From contig CAJTKV010000024.1 of assembly GCA_910577075.1 (NCBI GenBank), positions 1 to 32,043 of the forward strand: a stretch of 32,043 nt of DNA, given 5' to 3'. A program made the translations under genes and the position numbers. This document shows positions 1 to 8,143 of the stretch, one piece after another. Every line of letters begins with the position of its first letter. Positions within the stretch are counted from its first letter, which is position 1. The notes beneath the pieces were generated by a model. The model had not been told where the DNA came from. It was given only the letters and a program-made list of their open reading frames with translations, and did not search any database. This DNA is from an uncultured Bacilli bacterium. Lineage in GTDB: Bacteria; Bacillota_I; Bacilli_A; RF39; UBA660.

Positions 1-94
1 ATATTTTAAATATCTTGGACCAGTGTGCCAGTGTGGTTGAAGTAATTTTTTCTAATTCAAAAAAATTAAAATTAATAATTGGGAGGAAAGAACT

Positions 95-1429
95 ATGAAA
101 TACAAAAGACAAAAATTAGGAATACTAATTGGTTTATTATTTATATCAATTGTATTCGCCGCAGTAACAACTGTATTAGTAATAAATGGAACAATAACAA
201 TAGGAAGTTCCAAAGAGACATTTGATCAAGATGTCATATTTACAAATGCCAAAACAATATCGGAAGGAGTAGCAACAATATCTCCAGATGGTAAGAGTAT
301 ATCATATGCAACCGATGAATTAACTGAATTAGGTCAAGAGGCAACTTTAGATTTTGAAATAACAAATAAAAGTCGCATATATGATGCTAATGCCAATATT
401 GAATGTACGATGGTAGATGAATCGAACATCTATAACGACTATGTAAGTATAACTACTAATACTAGTGAATTTAATGTTGAAGCTAGTAAATCAGAAACAG
501 GAAATCTAACTATAAGATTAGTCAAATCATATTCGGGAGATGGAGCAGAAATATCATTTAAATGTTCTATCAATGCCAACGCTATTGAAAGAGATAGTGA
601 AGCTGATGAAATAGTAATTGATCCATCTGTTACAAGTGGAGTATCAGGATATTTATTCGATGAAAACGATAATCCACTAGCCAATAAAAATATAGTAATA
701 ATAGCCGATAAGATGTATTATGCAACAACAGATAAAAATGGCTATTATGAAATAAGTGGCATAAGCAATGGAAGTTATCCAGTATATATAATGAAAGATG
801 ATAAAACTCTCGAAGAGATAAAAGAAATGGATAAACAAACAATAAAAGATAATGCCATTACTAAAGGTCAAATAAGTACAGATAATATGCAAATAACATT
901 TGACAATAATTACAAACAAGAATCAAATGAAACAGTAACTAAATATACTGTAACATTTAATGCCAATGGAGGTACAGTTGATACATCATCAATCGAATTA
1001 ATAAAAAACACAACCATAGGAACTTTACCAACACCAACTAGAACAGGATACACATTTAATGGCTGGTTCACCGAACAAACCGGTGGTGAACAAATAAGTA
1101 GCAATACAAAAGTAACAGATAATAAAACTATTTATGCAAGATGGACAGTTAAAACATATAATGTACTTACAAATTTAGATGGCAGATGTTCAAATGAAAG
1201 GCCAGAAAATGCCGATGAATCCACAACAATTAAATATGGGGAAACAATAGAATTTCGAAGAACTGGATATGCTTTTGGTGAGCCAATGTATACATATGGA
1301 GTAACTGTTTCATGTACTAATGGCTACACTGTAAGTTATAATATTCCCGAAAAAAGTATATATATAAATTTAACAATAAATAATAACAATAATGATGCGG
1401 ATTCTGTATGTACTATTACATGTAAATAA
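95..1429 (+). CDS. Secreted/anchored surface protein with CarboxypepD-like and InlB B-type repeat domains
   Basis: A 444-residue exported protein. A basic N-terminus is followed by a hydrophobic segment (about 8-31) that acts as signal peptide or anchor. Residues 45-180 are a Thr/Ser/Asn-rich beta-type region. Residues 183-232 look like a carboxypeptidase regulatory-like fold (GYLFDENDNPL, then TTDKNGYYEISGI). Residues 284-351 are one Listeria-Bacteroides (Flg_new/InlB B) repeat, with TVTFNANGGTV, TPTRTGYTFNGWF and TIYARW. The last 90 residues hold several cysteines, possibly a disulfide-bonded cap. The start follows GGGAGG by eight bases. No LPxTG-like tail is visible. A role in adhesion or surface display is inferred from the domains only; the ligand is unknown. 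Another copy-rich InlB-repeat protein lies at 12821-15238. Confidence 0.85.
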   Translation: MKYKRQKLGILIGLLFISIVFAAVTTVLVINGTITIGSSKETFDQDVIFTNAKTISEGVATISPDGKSISYATDELTELGQEATLDFEITNKSRIYDANANIECTMVDESNIYNDYVSITTNTSEFNVEASKSETGNLTIRLVKSYSGDGAEISFKCSINANAIERDSEADEIVIDPSVTSGVSGYLFDENDNPLANKNIVIIADKMYYATTDKNGYYEISGISNGSYPVYIMKDDKTLEEIKEMDKQTIKDNAITKGQISTDNMQITFDNNYKQESNETVTKYTVTFNANGGTVDTSSIELIKNTTIGTLPTPTRTGYTFNGWFTEQTGGEQISSNTKVTDNKTIYARWTVKTYNVLTNLDGRCSNERPENADESTTIKYGETIEFRRTGYAFGEPMYTYGVTVSCTNGYTVSYNIPEKSIYINLTINNNNNDADSVCTITCK

Positions 1430-1495
1430 TTCTTCTGATAAAACATTATTCTTACAATAAATACAATAGAAAACCAAATTTTATAAAAGCATAAA

Positions 1496-1525
1496 AAAAC
1501 TATGACAAATCTTCCTCATAGTTTT
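1496..1525 (-). terminator. Intrinsic terminator of the minus-strand gene
   Basis: On the minus strand AAAACTATGA pairs with TCATAGTTTT across a 10-base loop, followed by a T run (1493-1499 read in reverse). The stop codon TGA of the adjoining gene is part of the first arm. Confidence 0.75.
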
Positions 1526-1932
1526 AATATATTTTCATCAGGAGCATTTAACTCATAGTCAGTTACTAAACCATGTTCTTGGATATAGTCCAAGGACTTT
1601 TTTAATGCCGAATCACTATCATCACTTTTCTCAAAAGTAATAGTATTACCCATTAAGTTCTCGTTACTTATTGGATCATATTTATGAATTAGAGCATGGG
1701 ATTCTATTTCATATTGTTTAAATAACTTATCTATTTCCTTCATTCTTTCATATTCATAATTCGTAATATAATAAGGATACTCAATATAAGCTATGCGATT
1801 ATCTCTTAAAAGAATGTAGCGGATAATGATATAATTTCTCTCATCATCTTTCAAATGTTTAGAAATCTCCGACATAAGGCTAATCATATATAATCTATAA
1901 TCTCCTCGTATAGGTTTAGGAATATTATACAA
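1516..1932 (-). CDS. Hypothetical protein, C-terminal part of a frameshifted gene
   Basis: An open frame of 138 residues if begun at the TTG at 1932, but no Shine-Dalgarno site lies before that codon and the frame stays open upstream to about 2013. Sense-looking residues (NSLVVNHLELSLSII) precede the nominal start. The product is soluble and charged, with DDERNYIIIRYILLRDNRIAYIEYPYY in its middle (quoted in pieces: ERNYIIIRYILL, then IAYIEYPYY). I recognise no family. Together with the short frame at 1968-2108 it probably forms one gene of about 197 residues broken by a single-base loss. It ends in a terminator hairpin that contains its TGA stop. Confidence 0.6.
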   Translation of the reverse strand: MYNIPKPIRGDYRLYMISLMSEISKHLKDDERNYIIIRYILLRDNRIAYIEYPYYITNYEYERMKEIDKLFKQYEIESHALIHKYDPISNENLMGNTITFEKSDDSDSALKKSLDYIQEHGLVTDYELNAPDENILKL

Positions 1933-1967
1933 ATCACATATAATAGAAAGAGATAATTCTAAGTGAT

Positions 1968-2108
1968 TTACAACAAGACTATTAATTGGGCAGCATGTAC
2001 TACTTGATTTGGACTAATCAAAGAAAGAGCAATTTTTCTACCATAAATACCAATATCTTCTTGATTTTCTTCACTAAAATATTCATCAAATACAAGTTTC
2101 TTATACAT
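1968..2108 (-). pseudogene. N-terminal part of the same frameshifted gene
   Basis: A 46-codon frame beginning MYKKLVFDEYFSEENQ with a good start: a run of seven G (2114-2120, minus strand) lies five bases before the ATG. It ends at a TAA while the next frame (open from about 2013 down to 1516) continues with protein-like sequence. Adding one base near 1984-1989 would join VVHAAQ to INSLVVNHLELSLS. No XXXYYYZ slippery heptamer is present, so an indel (true mutation or assembly error) is more likely than programmed frameshifting. The function of the intact product is unknown. Confidence 0.55.
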
Positions 2109-2168
2109 ACTAACCCCCCCATGTTGCCTATTTTAACAAAAAAGCTAATAAAAGTAAAATAATAAAAC

Positions 2169-2197
2169 TTTTTTTAATGACCATTATGTGTTATAAT
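2169..2197 (+). promoter_or_regulatory. Promoter with extended -10, metal exporter
   Basis: TTTTTT at 2169-2174, a 17-base spacer, then TGT-TATAAT with the -10 at 2192-2197. Its position inside the codons that would follow the ATG at 2177 argues for the downstream TTG start. Confidence 0.5.
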
Positions 2198-2221
2198 CAA
2201 CTTGCAATTGGAGGGATAAAT

Positions 2222-3049
2222 TTGTTAGATATAATCTTAGATACCTTAATTGATTCTTTAAAGATGTTGCCATTTCTATTTGTAGCATTTTTACTCATTG
2301 AATTAATTGAACATAAATTTAGTGATAAAACCAAGAAGGTGATTTCATCATCTGGTAAATTTGGTCCTCTCTTAGGAGGAGTGCTTGGTGCTATACCACA
2401 ATGTGGCTTTTCGGTTTTAGCAACTAATCTTTATATAACAAGAATTGTTTCTCTCGGTACCCTTATCGCGATATATTTATCGACAAGTGATGAAATGTTA
2501 CCAATATTAATATCCCATAATGTCGCTATTTCGGAAATAATAAAAATCATCTCAATAAAAGTCATTATAGGTATGATTATGGGATTCATAATTGATTTAG
2601 TTTATCACAATAATAAAAAGAGTGATTTTCATATATGTGAAGAAAGCGATTGCGATTGTGAAGAATCCATTATTAAATCGAGTATTATCCATACACTAAA
2701 AACTATTAGTTTTATCGCTCTTATAACTTTTATATTAAATGCTGTATTTAACTATTTCAATGAAGATGTTATTAAAAATATGGTGTCTCAAAATAAGATA
2801 CTTACACCTTTTATTGCTTCCCTTATTGGTCTTATTCCTAACTGTGGGTCATCTGTTATGATAACTGAATTATACCTAAATAATGTCATTACACTAGGAA
2901 GCGGAATAGCAGGACTTTTAACAGGAAGTGGAGTAGCACTTCTCGTCTTATTTAAATCTAATAAAAATATTAAAGAGAATATAATTATTTTATCATTAAT
3001 ATACTTTATTGGAGTGATATCGGGAATAATAATAAATTTTATTATTTAG
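2222..3049 (+). CDS. Putative manganese/heavy-metal exporter (ArsP_2-type, 10TM family)
   Basis: A 275-residue polytopic membrane protein with two internal halves, each built around a conserved proline-cysteine turn: PQCGFS (59-64) and PNCGSS (206-211). The segment LGTLIAIYLSTSDEMLPI (79-96) is typical of proteins annotated as putative manganese transporter or 10TM heavy-metal exporter. The cytoplasmic loop between the halves carries a Cys/His/Asp/Glu cluster (HICEESDCDCEE, 137-148), a likely metal-binding site. The start chosen is TTG at 2222, seven bases after GGAGGG; an upstream ATG at 2177 overlaps a promoter and lacks a ribosome site. It stands alone, without an adjacent metalloregulator. 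The metal actually moved cannot be told from the sequence. Confidence 0.8.
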   Translation: MLDIILDTLIDSLKMLPFLFVAFLLIELIEHKFSDKTKKVISSSGKFGPLLGGVLGAIPQCGFSVLATNLYITRIVSLGTLIAIYLSTSDEMLPILISHNVAISEIIKIISIKVIIGMIMGFIIDLVYHNNKKSDFHICEESDCDCEESIIKSSIIHTLKTISFIALITFILNAVFNYFNEDVIKNMVSQNKILTPFIASLIGLIPNCGSSVMITELYLNNVITLGSGIAGLLTGSGVALLVLFKSNKNIKENIIILSLIYFIGVISGIIINFII

Positions 3050-3099
3050 TATAAAAAGGTACGTATTTTCGTTAAATGTTAACTGTGGTTGACAAATTT

Positions 3100-3113
3100 C
3101 CAAGTACGCTTGG
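3100..3113. promoter_or_regulatory. Palindrome CCAAGTACGCTTGG, possible operator
   Basis: Arms CCAAG/CTTGG around TACG lie five bases after a consensus TTGACA (3089-3094) and about 50 bases before the XRE regulator gene. A TATAAT at 3138-3143 is too far from that TTGACA for a normal promoter, so the transcription start is uncertain. An autoregulatory site for the XRE protein is plausible. Confidence 0.4.
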
Positions 3114-3164
3114 TGGAATGCAACCAATATTTATAGATATAATAACGGTGAAAGAGGTGAAATT

Positions 3165-3842
3165 ATGAGTATAGGACAAAAACTATCAGATCTAAGAAAA
3201 AGCAAACATCTATCACAAGAAGACGTTGCAGACAGATTAGGCGTTACTCGACAAACAATATCGAAGTGGGAAACAGATCAATCGACTCCTGACTTTGATA
3301 AAATAATTCCAATATGTGAGTTATTCGGATTATCATCAGATGAATTATTAGGTAATTTAAATTCTAATGATAACAAAGACAAGAAAGGTGAATCTCCATC
3401 TTCTATGGATATAGAAAACAAAAAAGAGAATAATATAAGGAAGCGTAAAAAAGCTATAGGTATAAGCCTAGGTGTTCTTTTCTATTTTCTATCAGTCATA
3501 TGGATTATGATTTCCATCCCTGTTATGAAGATGAATCCAATAGTTGCATCAGCAGTATTTTTGTTAATATGTGGAATAGCTACATTTGTAATTGTTTATT
3601 CCTGTATGTTTTATAGTAAAGACAAAAGGGAAAAAGAGAAAGAAGAGGAATTAAATCCCAATAAAAAACTTGCTAAGCAAGTTAATGAAATTATTTCCTT
3701 AATTATCCTAATAATATATTTAGTAATAAGTTTTACAACATTTGCATGGCATATAACTTGGATTATTTGGATTGTCTATGGTCTTATCGAACAAATCGTT
3801 AACTTGATATTTGATTTGCGAGGTGAATCTAATGAAAAATAG
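3165..3842 (+). CDS. XRE-family transcriptional regulator with four membrane segments
   Basis: A 225-residue protein. Residues 5-62 are a Cro/C1-type helix-turn-helix (IGQKLSDLRKSKHLSQEDVA, then LGVTRQTISKWE). A charged linker (64-96) follows, then four predicted membrane helices near 97-119, 125-149, 176-194 and 196-217. The DNA-binding domain should therefore be tethered at the inner face of the membrane. GAAAGAGGTG precedes the ATG. The gene overlaps the next one by 11 bases (ATGAAAAATAG), so the two are co-translated. XRE regulators with membrane tails paired with DUF4097 proteins are common in Bacillota and are thought to sense the envelope; the signal here is unknown. Confidence 0.85.
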   Translation: MSIGQKLSDLRKSKHLSQEDVADRLGVTRQTISKWETDQSTPDFDKIIPICELFGLSSDELLGNLNSNDNKDKKGESPSSMDIENKKENNIRKRKKAIGISLGVLFYFLSVIWIMISIPVMKMNPIVASAVFLLICGIATFVIVYSCMFYSKDKREKEKEEELNPNKKLAKQVNEIISLIILIIYLVISFTTFAWHITWIIWIVYGLIEQIVNLIFDLRGESNEK

Positions 3843-4668
3843 AGGATTAACAATATTTTTGATAATTATCTTGGCAATTTTAGCTCTTGCTATTTTGGGA
3901 GGAATGTTTTGGCTTCTTACTGGAAGAGGTCATTTTGGTTTCTTTAATTTTGGTTCTAGTTCTGTAAGTAACGAATTAGTATATGATAAAGAATATGATT
4001 CCATATTTGCTAATATAACTATTGACAGTGATGCTGGTGATATATACATTAAGCATTCCAATACTGAAAAGGCAACTGTAAAAATTTATGGAGAAACTGA
4101 ACAATTAGAAGTTGATGATAAGGAAAATTTATCCATTAAATACGTAGCTAAAAAATGCATAGGTTTCTGCTTTAATGTTGAAAAAACTAAAATTGAAATT
4201 GCTTTACCAGAGAATTTTGATGGCAAGCTAAATATCGAAAACAAATATGGAAATACATCCATAGCCGACTTTTTAAATGCCACTGCTGATGTTAACCTCC
4301 ATTATGGAGATATCTCTATAGATGGCATAAGAAACGGCAAAATCGTTAATAAATGTGGCGATATTGAAATAGGAACTATTAATGATGCCATTGTTGAAAA
4401 TAACTTTGGTGATATCGAAATCAAAAAAATCTTATCAAGTTTAGATATCGAAGCAGATTGTGGCGATATTGAAATAAAAGATTTAACCCTTGAAAAGAAT
4501 TCTAACATCAAAAATAGTATGGGAGATGTTTCAATTGGAAGAACTAATGACATTTTAATAGATGCTAAAACTTCCTTAGGCGAAGTCGATGTTCGCAATA
4601 ACGACTATAAATCAGAAATAACTTTAAAAATCGATAATAGTTGTGGAGACATAACCGTTAAAAACTAA
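3832..4668 (+). CDS. DUF4097-family membrane-anchored beta-repeat protein
   Basis: A 278-residue protein. One N-terminal membrane helix (about 5-30) precedes a long right-handed beta-helix-like region in which short units recur with a GDI core: YGDISIDG, CGDIEIGT, FGDIEIKK, CGDIEIKD, MGDVSIGR and CGDITVKN at the end. This is the DUF4097 (putative adhesin) pattern. The start is the ATG overlapping the end of the XRE gene, with GAGGTG eight bases upstream. The paired regulator suggests that both act in one envelope-response unit. Topology (repeats outside) is inferred. The family has no settled biochemical function. Confidence 0.8.
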   Translation: MKNRGLTIFLIIILAILALAILGGMFWLLTGRGHFGFFNFGSSSVSNELVYDKEYDSIFANITIDSDAGDIYIKHSNTEKATVKIYGETEQLEVDDKENLSIKYVAKKCIGFCFNVEKTKIEIALPENFDGKLNIENKYGNTSIADFLNATADVNLHYGDISIDGIRNGKIVNKCGDIEIGTINDAIVENNFGDIEIKKILSSLDIEADCGDIEIKDLTLEKNSNIKNSMGDVSIGRTNDILIDAKTSLGEVDVRNNDYKSEITLKIDNSCGDITVKN

Positions 4669-4684
4669 AAAAATTTAAAATAAA

Positions 4685-4711
4685 AAAACCTTGTTTTATA
4701 AACAAGGTTTT
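4685..4711. terminator. Bidirectional terminator between DUF4097 gene and deoD
   Basis: AAAACCTTGTTT (4685-4696) pairs perfectly with AAACAAGGTTTT (4700-4711) around a TAT loop, with A and T tracts on the outer sides so that it can end both convergent transcripts. The deoD stop (4710-4712) overlaps its edge. Confidence 0.85.
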
Positions 4712-5429
4712 ATTTAATTATAGATTCTAAAGCCAATGTAATCATCGTATCTAGTGAAGTTTCTCTCTCTTCAGGAGTAACTATAACACCTGGTTGATAT
4801 TTCGAATCAACTATTGTTGCCAACATTGAAGCTTCCCTTCCGCAGAACTTAGCAATGTGCATAAGTCCAAATCCTTCCATCTCGACGCACATTAATTCAT
4901 CTTTCATTGGACATCTATCAATAATTTCTGATATATCAACATATACATCGAATACATCACTTGTAAATGTTGGGCCAACTTTTAAATTAATATTCATACT
5001 CTTCGCTGTTTCTTTAATTGTTTCATTTAAATCACTAGAAGACTCGACAAAACTCTCTTCTCTTTTGATTAAAGTATTTTCAAAAGAAGAATTAGAATAA
5101 GCTCCTGTTGATAATACAACATCGAGTATTTTAGCATCCTTATTCAATGATCCCGAAGATCCGATTCTTATAATCTTTTTAACATCATAGAAATTATATA
5201 ATTCATAAGCATAAATTCCTACAGATGAAACACCCATTCCCGAACCCATTACTGTAACTCTTACGCCTTTGTAATAGCCTGTAAATGCATACATGTTCCT
5301 TATTTCATTAACTAATTTAGCATCTGTTAAAAATTTCTCTGCTATGTACTTTGCCCTTAGTGGATCACCTGGAAGTAACACTATTGGAGCAATATTTTCC
5401 TTTTCAGTAACTATATGTACTGGTTCCAT
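4710..5429 (-). CDS. deoD: Purine-nucleoside phosphorylase, DeoD type
   Basis: A 239-residue cytosolic enzyme of the PNP/UDP family that splits purine (deoxy)nucleosides with phosphate in purine salvage. Visible signatures are the phosphate-loop GDPLRAKYIAE near the N-terminus, MGSGMGVSSVGIYAYEL, RIGSSGSL, the nucleoside-binding VEMEGFGL and the catalytic-Asp region ATIVDS. Length fits the family (about 235). The ATG at 5429 is chosen because AGGTGA precedes it by a normal distance; further ATGs upstream lack this. Compared with the usual forms RVGSCGA, VEMEAAGL and SDH, the residues near the base pocket are altered (SSGS, GFG, VDS), which might change base preference. It is divergent from the M16 pair and sits apart from other deo genes. 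Confidence 0.9.
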   Translation of the reverse strand: MEPVHIVTEKENIAPIVLLPGDPLRAKYIAEKFLTDAKLVNEIRNMYAFTGYYKGVRVTVMGSGMGVSSVGIYAYELYNFYDVKKIIRIGSSGSLNKDAKILDVVLSTGAYSNSSFENTLIKREESFVESSSDLNETIKETAKSMNINLKVGPTFTSDVFDVYVDISEIIDRCPMKDELMCVEMEGFGLMHIAKFCGREASMLATIVDSKYQPGVIVTPEERETSLDTMITLALESIIK

Positions 5430-5461
5430 TATCATCACCTGTATAAATGATATCATAACTG

Positions 5462-5470
5462 TGTTATAAT
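5462..5470 (+). promoter_or_regulatory. Extended -10 element before yfmF
   Basis: TGT-TATAAT, with TATAAT at 5465-5470 and 52 bases before the ATG; no convincing -35. Confidence 0.45.
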
Positions 5471-5522
5471 TGTCTTATAAAAAAGGAAATTTTACGTATA
5501 CTAATGAGTAAGAGGTGTCAAT

Positions 5523-6794
5523 ATGGTCTATAAATTACATAAGAATGGATCTTTTAATATTCATACAATAAAAACAGATAGATTTAAAAATATTCGCATG
5601 GAAATAATGTTTCGAAATAATGTCGATATTGCATCTGTTCACAAGAGAACAGTTCTTTTCGATATGCTCATGGAGACGGGAGAATATTACAAGACCAAAA
5701 GAGCAATATCCTTAAAACTAGAAGAGTTATATAATGCTGTATGTTATGCCACAAGTATCCGAATGGGTAATGCTGTCTTATCCAGTGTAGCCATGGATTT
5801 TTTAAATCCCAAATATACGGAAGAAGATTATTTAGATGAAGCCCTTAAATTGCCATTTGATCTCATATTTCATCCAGATGTTACTGATAACGAATTCAAT
5901 GATGAAATATTAGAGATTGTCAAAACACGCATTATATCAGATATCAAAAATATCAATGAAGATCCTCAAAGATCTGCTATTACTAAGGGACTAAAGGCCT
6001 TCGATAAAGAAAGTGTATCTAGTATAAATTTATCTGGTTCCGAAGAAAAAATCCACGAGATCACTTCTTCAAATTTATATGAAACCTATCAAGATATTTT
6101 AACTCATGACTATATTGATATTTTCATAATAGGTGATTTTGATGAAAACGTCGTAATATCTAAAATAGTTGAATATGCCTCATTTAAAACTATTAAAACT
6201 CACGAAATAACTATGGATGTAAAAAATAAGATAGCAAAGAAAACTAAAGAGGTTGTTGAATCCTCACCATTCAGTCAATCGCAAGTATTATTTATTTTAA
6301 ATACCTTAAACCTAACTGATTATGAAAAAAAGTATCCTTTTATAATATACAATATGATTCTTGGAGGAGGTGCTTTGGAGACTAAATTATATCGTAAATT
6401 GCGCGATGAGAATTCTCTTTGCTATAATATTCAAAGTCTATTTCAAAAAAATGATAACTTAGAGCTTATCATAACAGCAGTTGATAAGGATAATGAAAAC
6501 AAGACTAAAAGTCTCATAAATGCAACAATCAAAGAGATGGAAACTAAGGTTAGTGATGATGAAGTAAAAAGAGCAGTATCCGCTATTATATCTTCTATCA
6601 ATATATCTTTAGATTCTCCAGATCGCATAATAGATATACATTTGTTTCAGTACCTTAATTCCATTGATGATATAGAAACACGTATAAACGAATTTAAAAA
6701 AATAACTAAAAAAGATGTTATGAATATCGCTAAAAAAGTTAAACTAAATACAATTTATATTTTAAGAGGAGGCGAAGAAAATGGAGAAAATTAA
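5523..6794 (+). CDS. yfmF: M16 peptidase-like protein YfmF (inactive partner)
   Basis: A 423-residue protein with the two-lobed M16 fold but without the HxxEH zinc site, matching the non-catalytic partner annotated as EF-P 5-aminopentanol modification-associated protein YfmF in Bacillota. Recognisable parts are NVDIASVHKRTVLFDMLMETG at the position of the metal site (split: ASVHKRTVLFDMLMETG), a middle linker, and the C-lobe GGGALETKLYRKLRDENSLCY, where the R/Y pair of the family is kept. AGAGGTG precedes the ATG. The last 14 bases overlap the start of yfmH, a sign of co-translation and of a heterodimer. The substrate is not known from the sequence. Confidence 0.85.
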   Translation: MVYKLHKNGSFNIHTIKTDRFKNIRMEIMFRNNVDIASVHKRTVLFDMLMETGEYYKTKRAISLKLEELYNAVCYATSIRMGNAVLSSVAMDFLNPKYTEEDYLDEALKLPFDLIFHPDVTDNEFNDEILEIVKTRIISDIKNINEDPQRSAITKGLKAFDKESVSSINLSGSEEKIHEITSSNLYETYQDILTHDYIDIFIIGDFDENVVISKIVEYASFKTIKTHEITMDVKNKIAKKTKEVVESSPFSQSQVLFILNTLNLTDYEKKYPFIIYNMILGGGALETKLYRKLRDENSLCYNIQSLFQKNDNLELIITAVDKDNENKTKSLINATIKEMETKVSDDEVKRAVSAIISSINISLDSPDRIIDIHLFQYLNSIDDIETRINEFKKITKKDVMNIAKKVKLNTIYILRGGEENGEN

Positions 6795-8070
6795 ATATCC
6801 CAAAGTTGACGAGATACTCTATAAAGAAGTCTTGCCAAGTGGTTTAGAAGTTTATTTGATTCCCAATAAGAACGTCAAGAATTTCTATATGACATTTTCA
6901 ACTAAATTTGGCTCTTTATATACGGAATTTAAAAAAGCCTCTGCTGCTAGTTATACGAAGATACCAGATGGAGTAGCGCATTTTCTCGAGCATATCACTT
7001 TCAAAATGCCTGATGGAGATGCATCTGATTATTTTGCCAACCTAGGTTCGGAGTCCAATGCCTATACTTCATTTAAAGTCACTTGTTATGAAGTTTATGG
7101 CTATGATAAATTTAAAGAGAATTTAAATTATCTCTTAGATTTTGTGCAAACTCCATGTTATACTTCAAAGATGATTGAAGCTGAAAAGGGAATAATAGCT
7201 GAAGAAGTGAAGATGTGTGAAGACAATACCCTTGCCTTACTTTCTTATTCCTTATATCGCAATCTTTTTTCGAAACATAAATACTCGTCATTTGTCTGTG
7301 GCAATGTTAAAGACGTCAAGAGTACCACTTTAAAAGACATCGAAAACTCTTATCAAACATTTTATCATCCATCCAATATGTTTATTATAATAACTGGTAA
7401 CTTTAATCATGAAGAAGCTTTGGCAATTATCGAAGAAAATCAAGCTAAAAAGAAATTTGAAAAAGCACCAGAAATCAAAATAAAAAGAATAAATGAACCA
7501 AATAAAGTGGTTAAAGAATATGAGGAGATACCAGCAAATGTCGAAGTAGAAAAAGTTAATATAGGTTTAAAGATACCTTTAAGTAACTTTTCTAAACTAA
7601 ATATAAGTGAAATAAAAAGAGATATATTAGTTAATATCATCATTAATTCTAATTTTGGAAGAACCAGTGAGATAAGAGAAAGATTAATCAATGGCAATAT
7701 CATTACTGATGGTATAGTAGCAAGCAAGTATATAACTGATGATTATTTGATAATTGAATTATCTGCTGAAACTCCATATCCTCAAAGATATATAAGTATT
7801 ATGAAGGAAAAGTTAAAAAAAATAACTATTACCAAAGAAGAATTAGAAATAAAAAAACGTGTAGCAATTAGCAACTATATTTTATCCTTTGATGATATTG
7901 AAGAGACTAGTTATAATATTCAAAGTGATCTGATAAATTATGGTCAAGTTATTCATAATATATATGATATATACAATGAACTTGATTATAGTGCTGCTGA
8001 AGAAGTGGCAAAGAAAATTAATGATAAAAACATGGCTATTGTTGTCCTTGTACCTAAAGAAGATAAATAA
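6781..8070 (+). CDS. yfmH: M16 zinc peptidase YfmH
   Basis: A 429-residue metallopeptidase, the catalytic half of the YfmF/YfmH pair. The inverted zinc motif HFLEH is at residues 67-71, and the third ligand is Glu141 or Glu142 in IIAEEVKM, the usual spacing downstream. NAYTSF (substrate-binding) and the C-lobe SNFGRTSEIRERLI are present. GGAGG inside the end of yfmF lies eight bases before the ATG. The homologous Bacillus pair is linked to EF-P modification; a role in peptide processing is otherwise inferred. No signal peptide, so it should be cytosolic. Confidence 0.88.
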   Translation: MEKIKYPKVDEILYKEVLPSGLEVYLIPNKNVKNFYMTFSTKFGSLYTEFKKASAASYTKIPDGVAHFLEHITFKMPDGDASDYFANLGSESNAYTSFKVTCYEVYGYDKFKENLNYLLDFVQTPCYTSKMIEAEKGIIAEEVKMCEDNTLALLSYSLYRNLFSKHKYSSFVCGNVKDVKSTTLKDIENSYQTFYHPSNMFIIITGNFNHEEALAIIEENQAKKKFEKAPEIKIKRINEPNKVVKEYEEIPANVEVEKVNIGLKIPLSNFSKLNISEIKRDILVNIIINSNFGRTSEIRERLINGNIITDGIVASKYITDDYLIIELSAETPYPQRYISIMKEKLKKITITKEELEIKKRVAISNYILSFDDIEETSYNIQSDLINYGQVIHNIYDIYNELDYSAAEEVAKKINDKNMAIVVLVPKEDK

Positions 8071-8084
8071 TTTTATCTTTTTTT
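8060..8084 (+). terminator. Terminator of the yfmF-yfmH unit
   Basis: AAGATAAA pairs with TTTATCTT around a TAAT loop, followed by a T run. The yfmH stop codon TAA lies in the loop. The stem is all but AT, so strength is uncertain. Confidence 0.5.
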
Positions 8085-8143
8085 CATTTTTTTAAAAGTA
8101 ATTTTTAATTTCACCGTGTACATATAAGGTAGGAGGTGAAAAA

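Noticed and set aside
2..40. Short open frame ending YLGPVCQCG, possible tail of an upstream gene, with a tandem CCAGTGTG repeat at 20-35
   Set aside because: Only twelve codons are visible and two other frames are also open; too little to call a gene or a functional repeat.
1968..2013. Programmed -1 frameshift in the 1516-2108 gene
   Set aside because: No XXXYYYZ slippery site or strong downstream stem in the overlap; a simple indel explains it better.
4302..4598. Minus-strand open frames inside the DUF4097 gene and other antisense frames
   Set aside because: They mirror repeat-rich coding sequence, lack ribosome sites and have composition typical of shadow frames.
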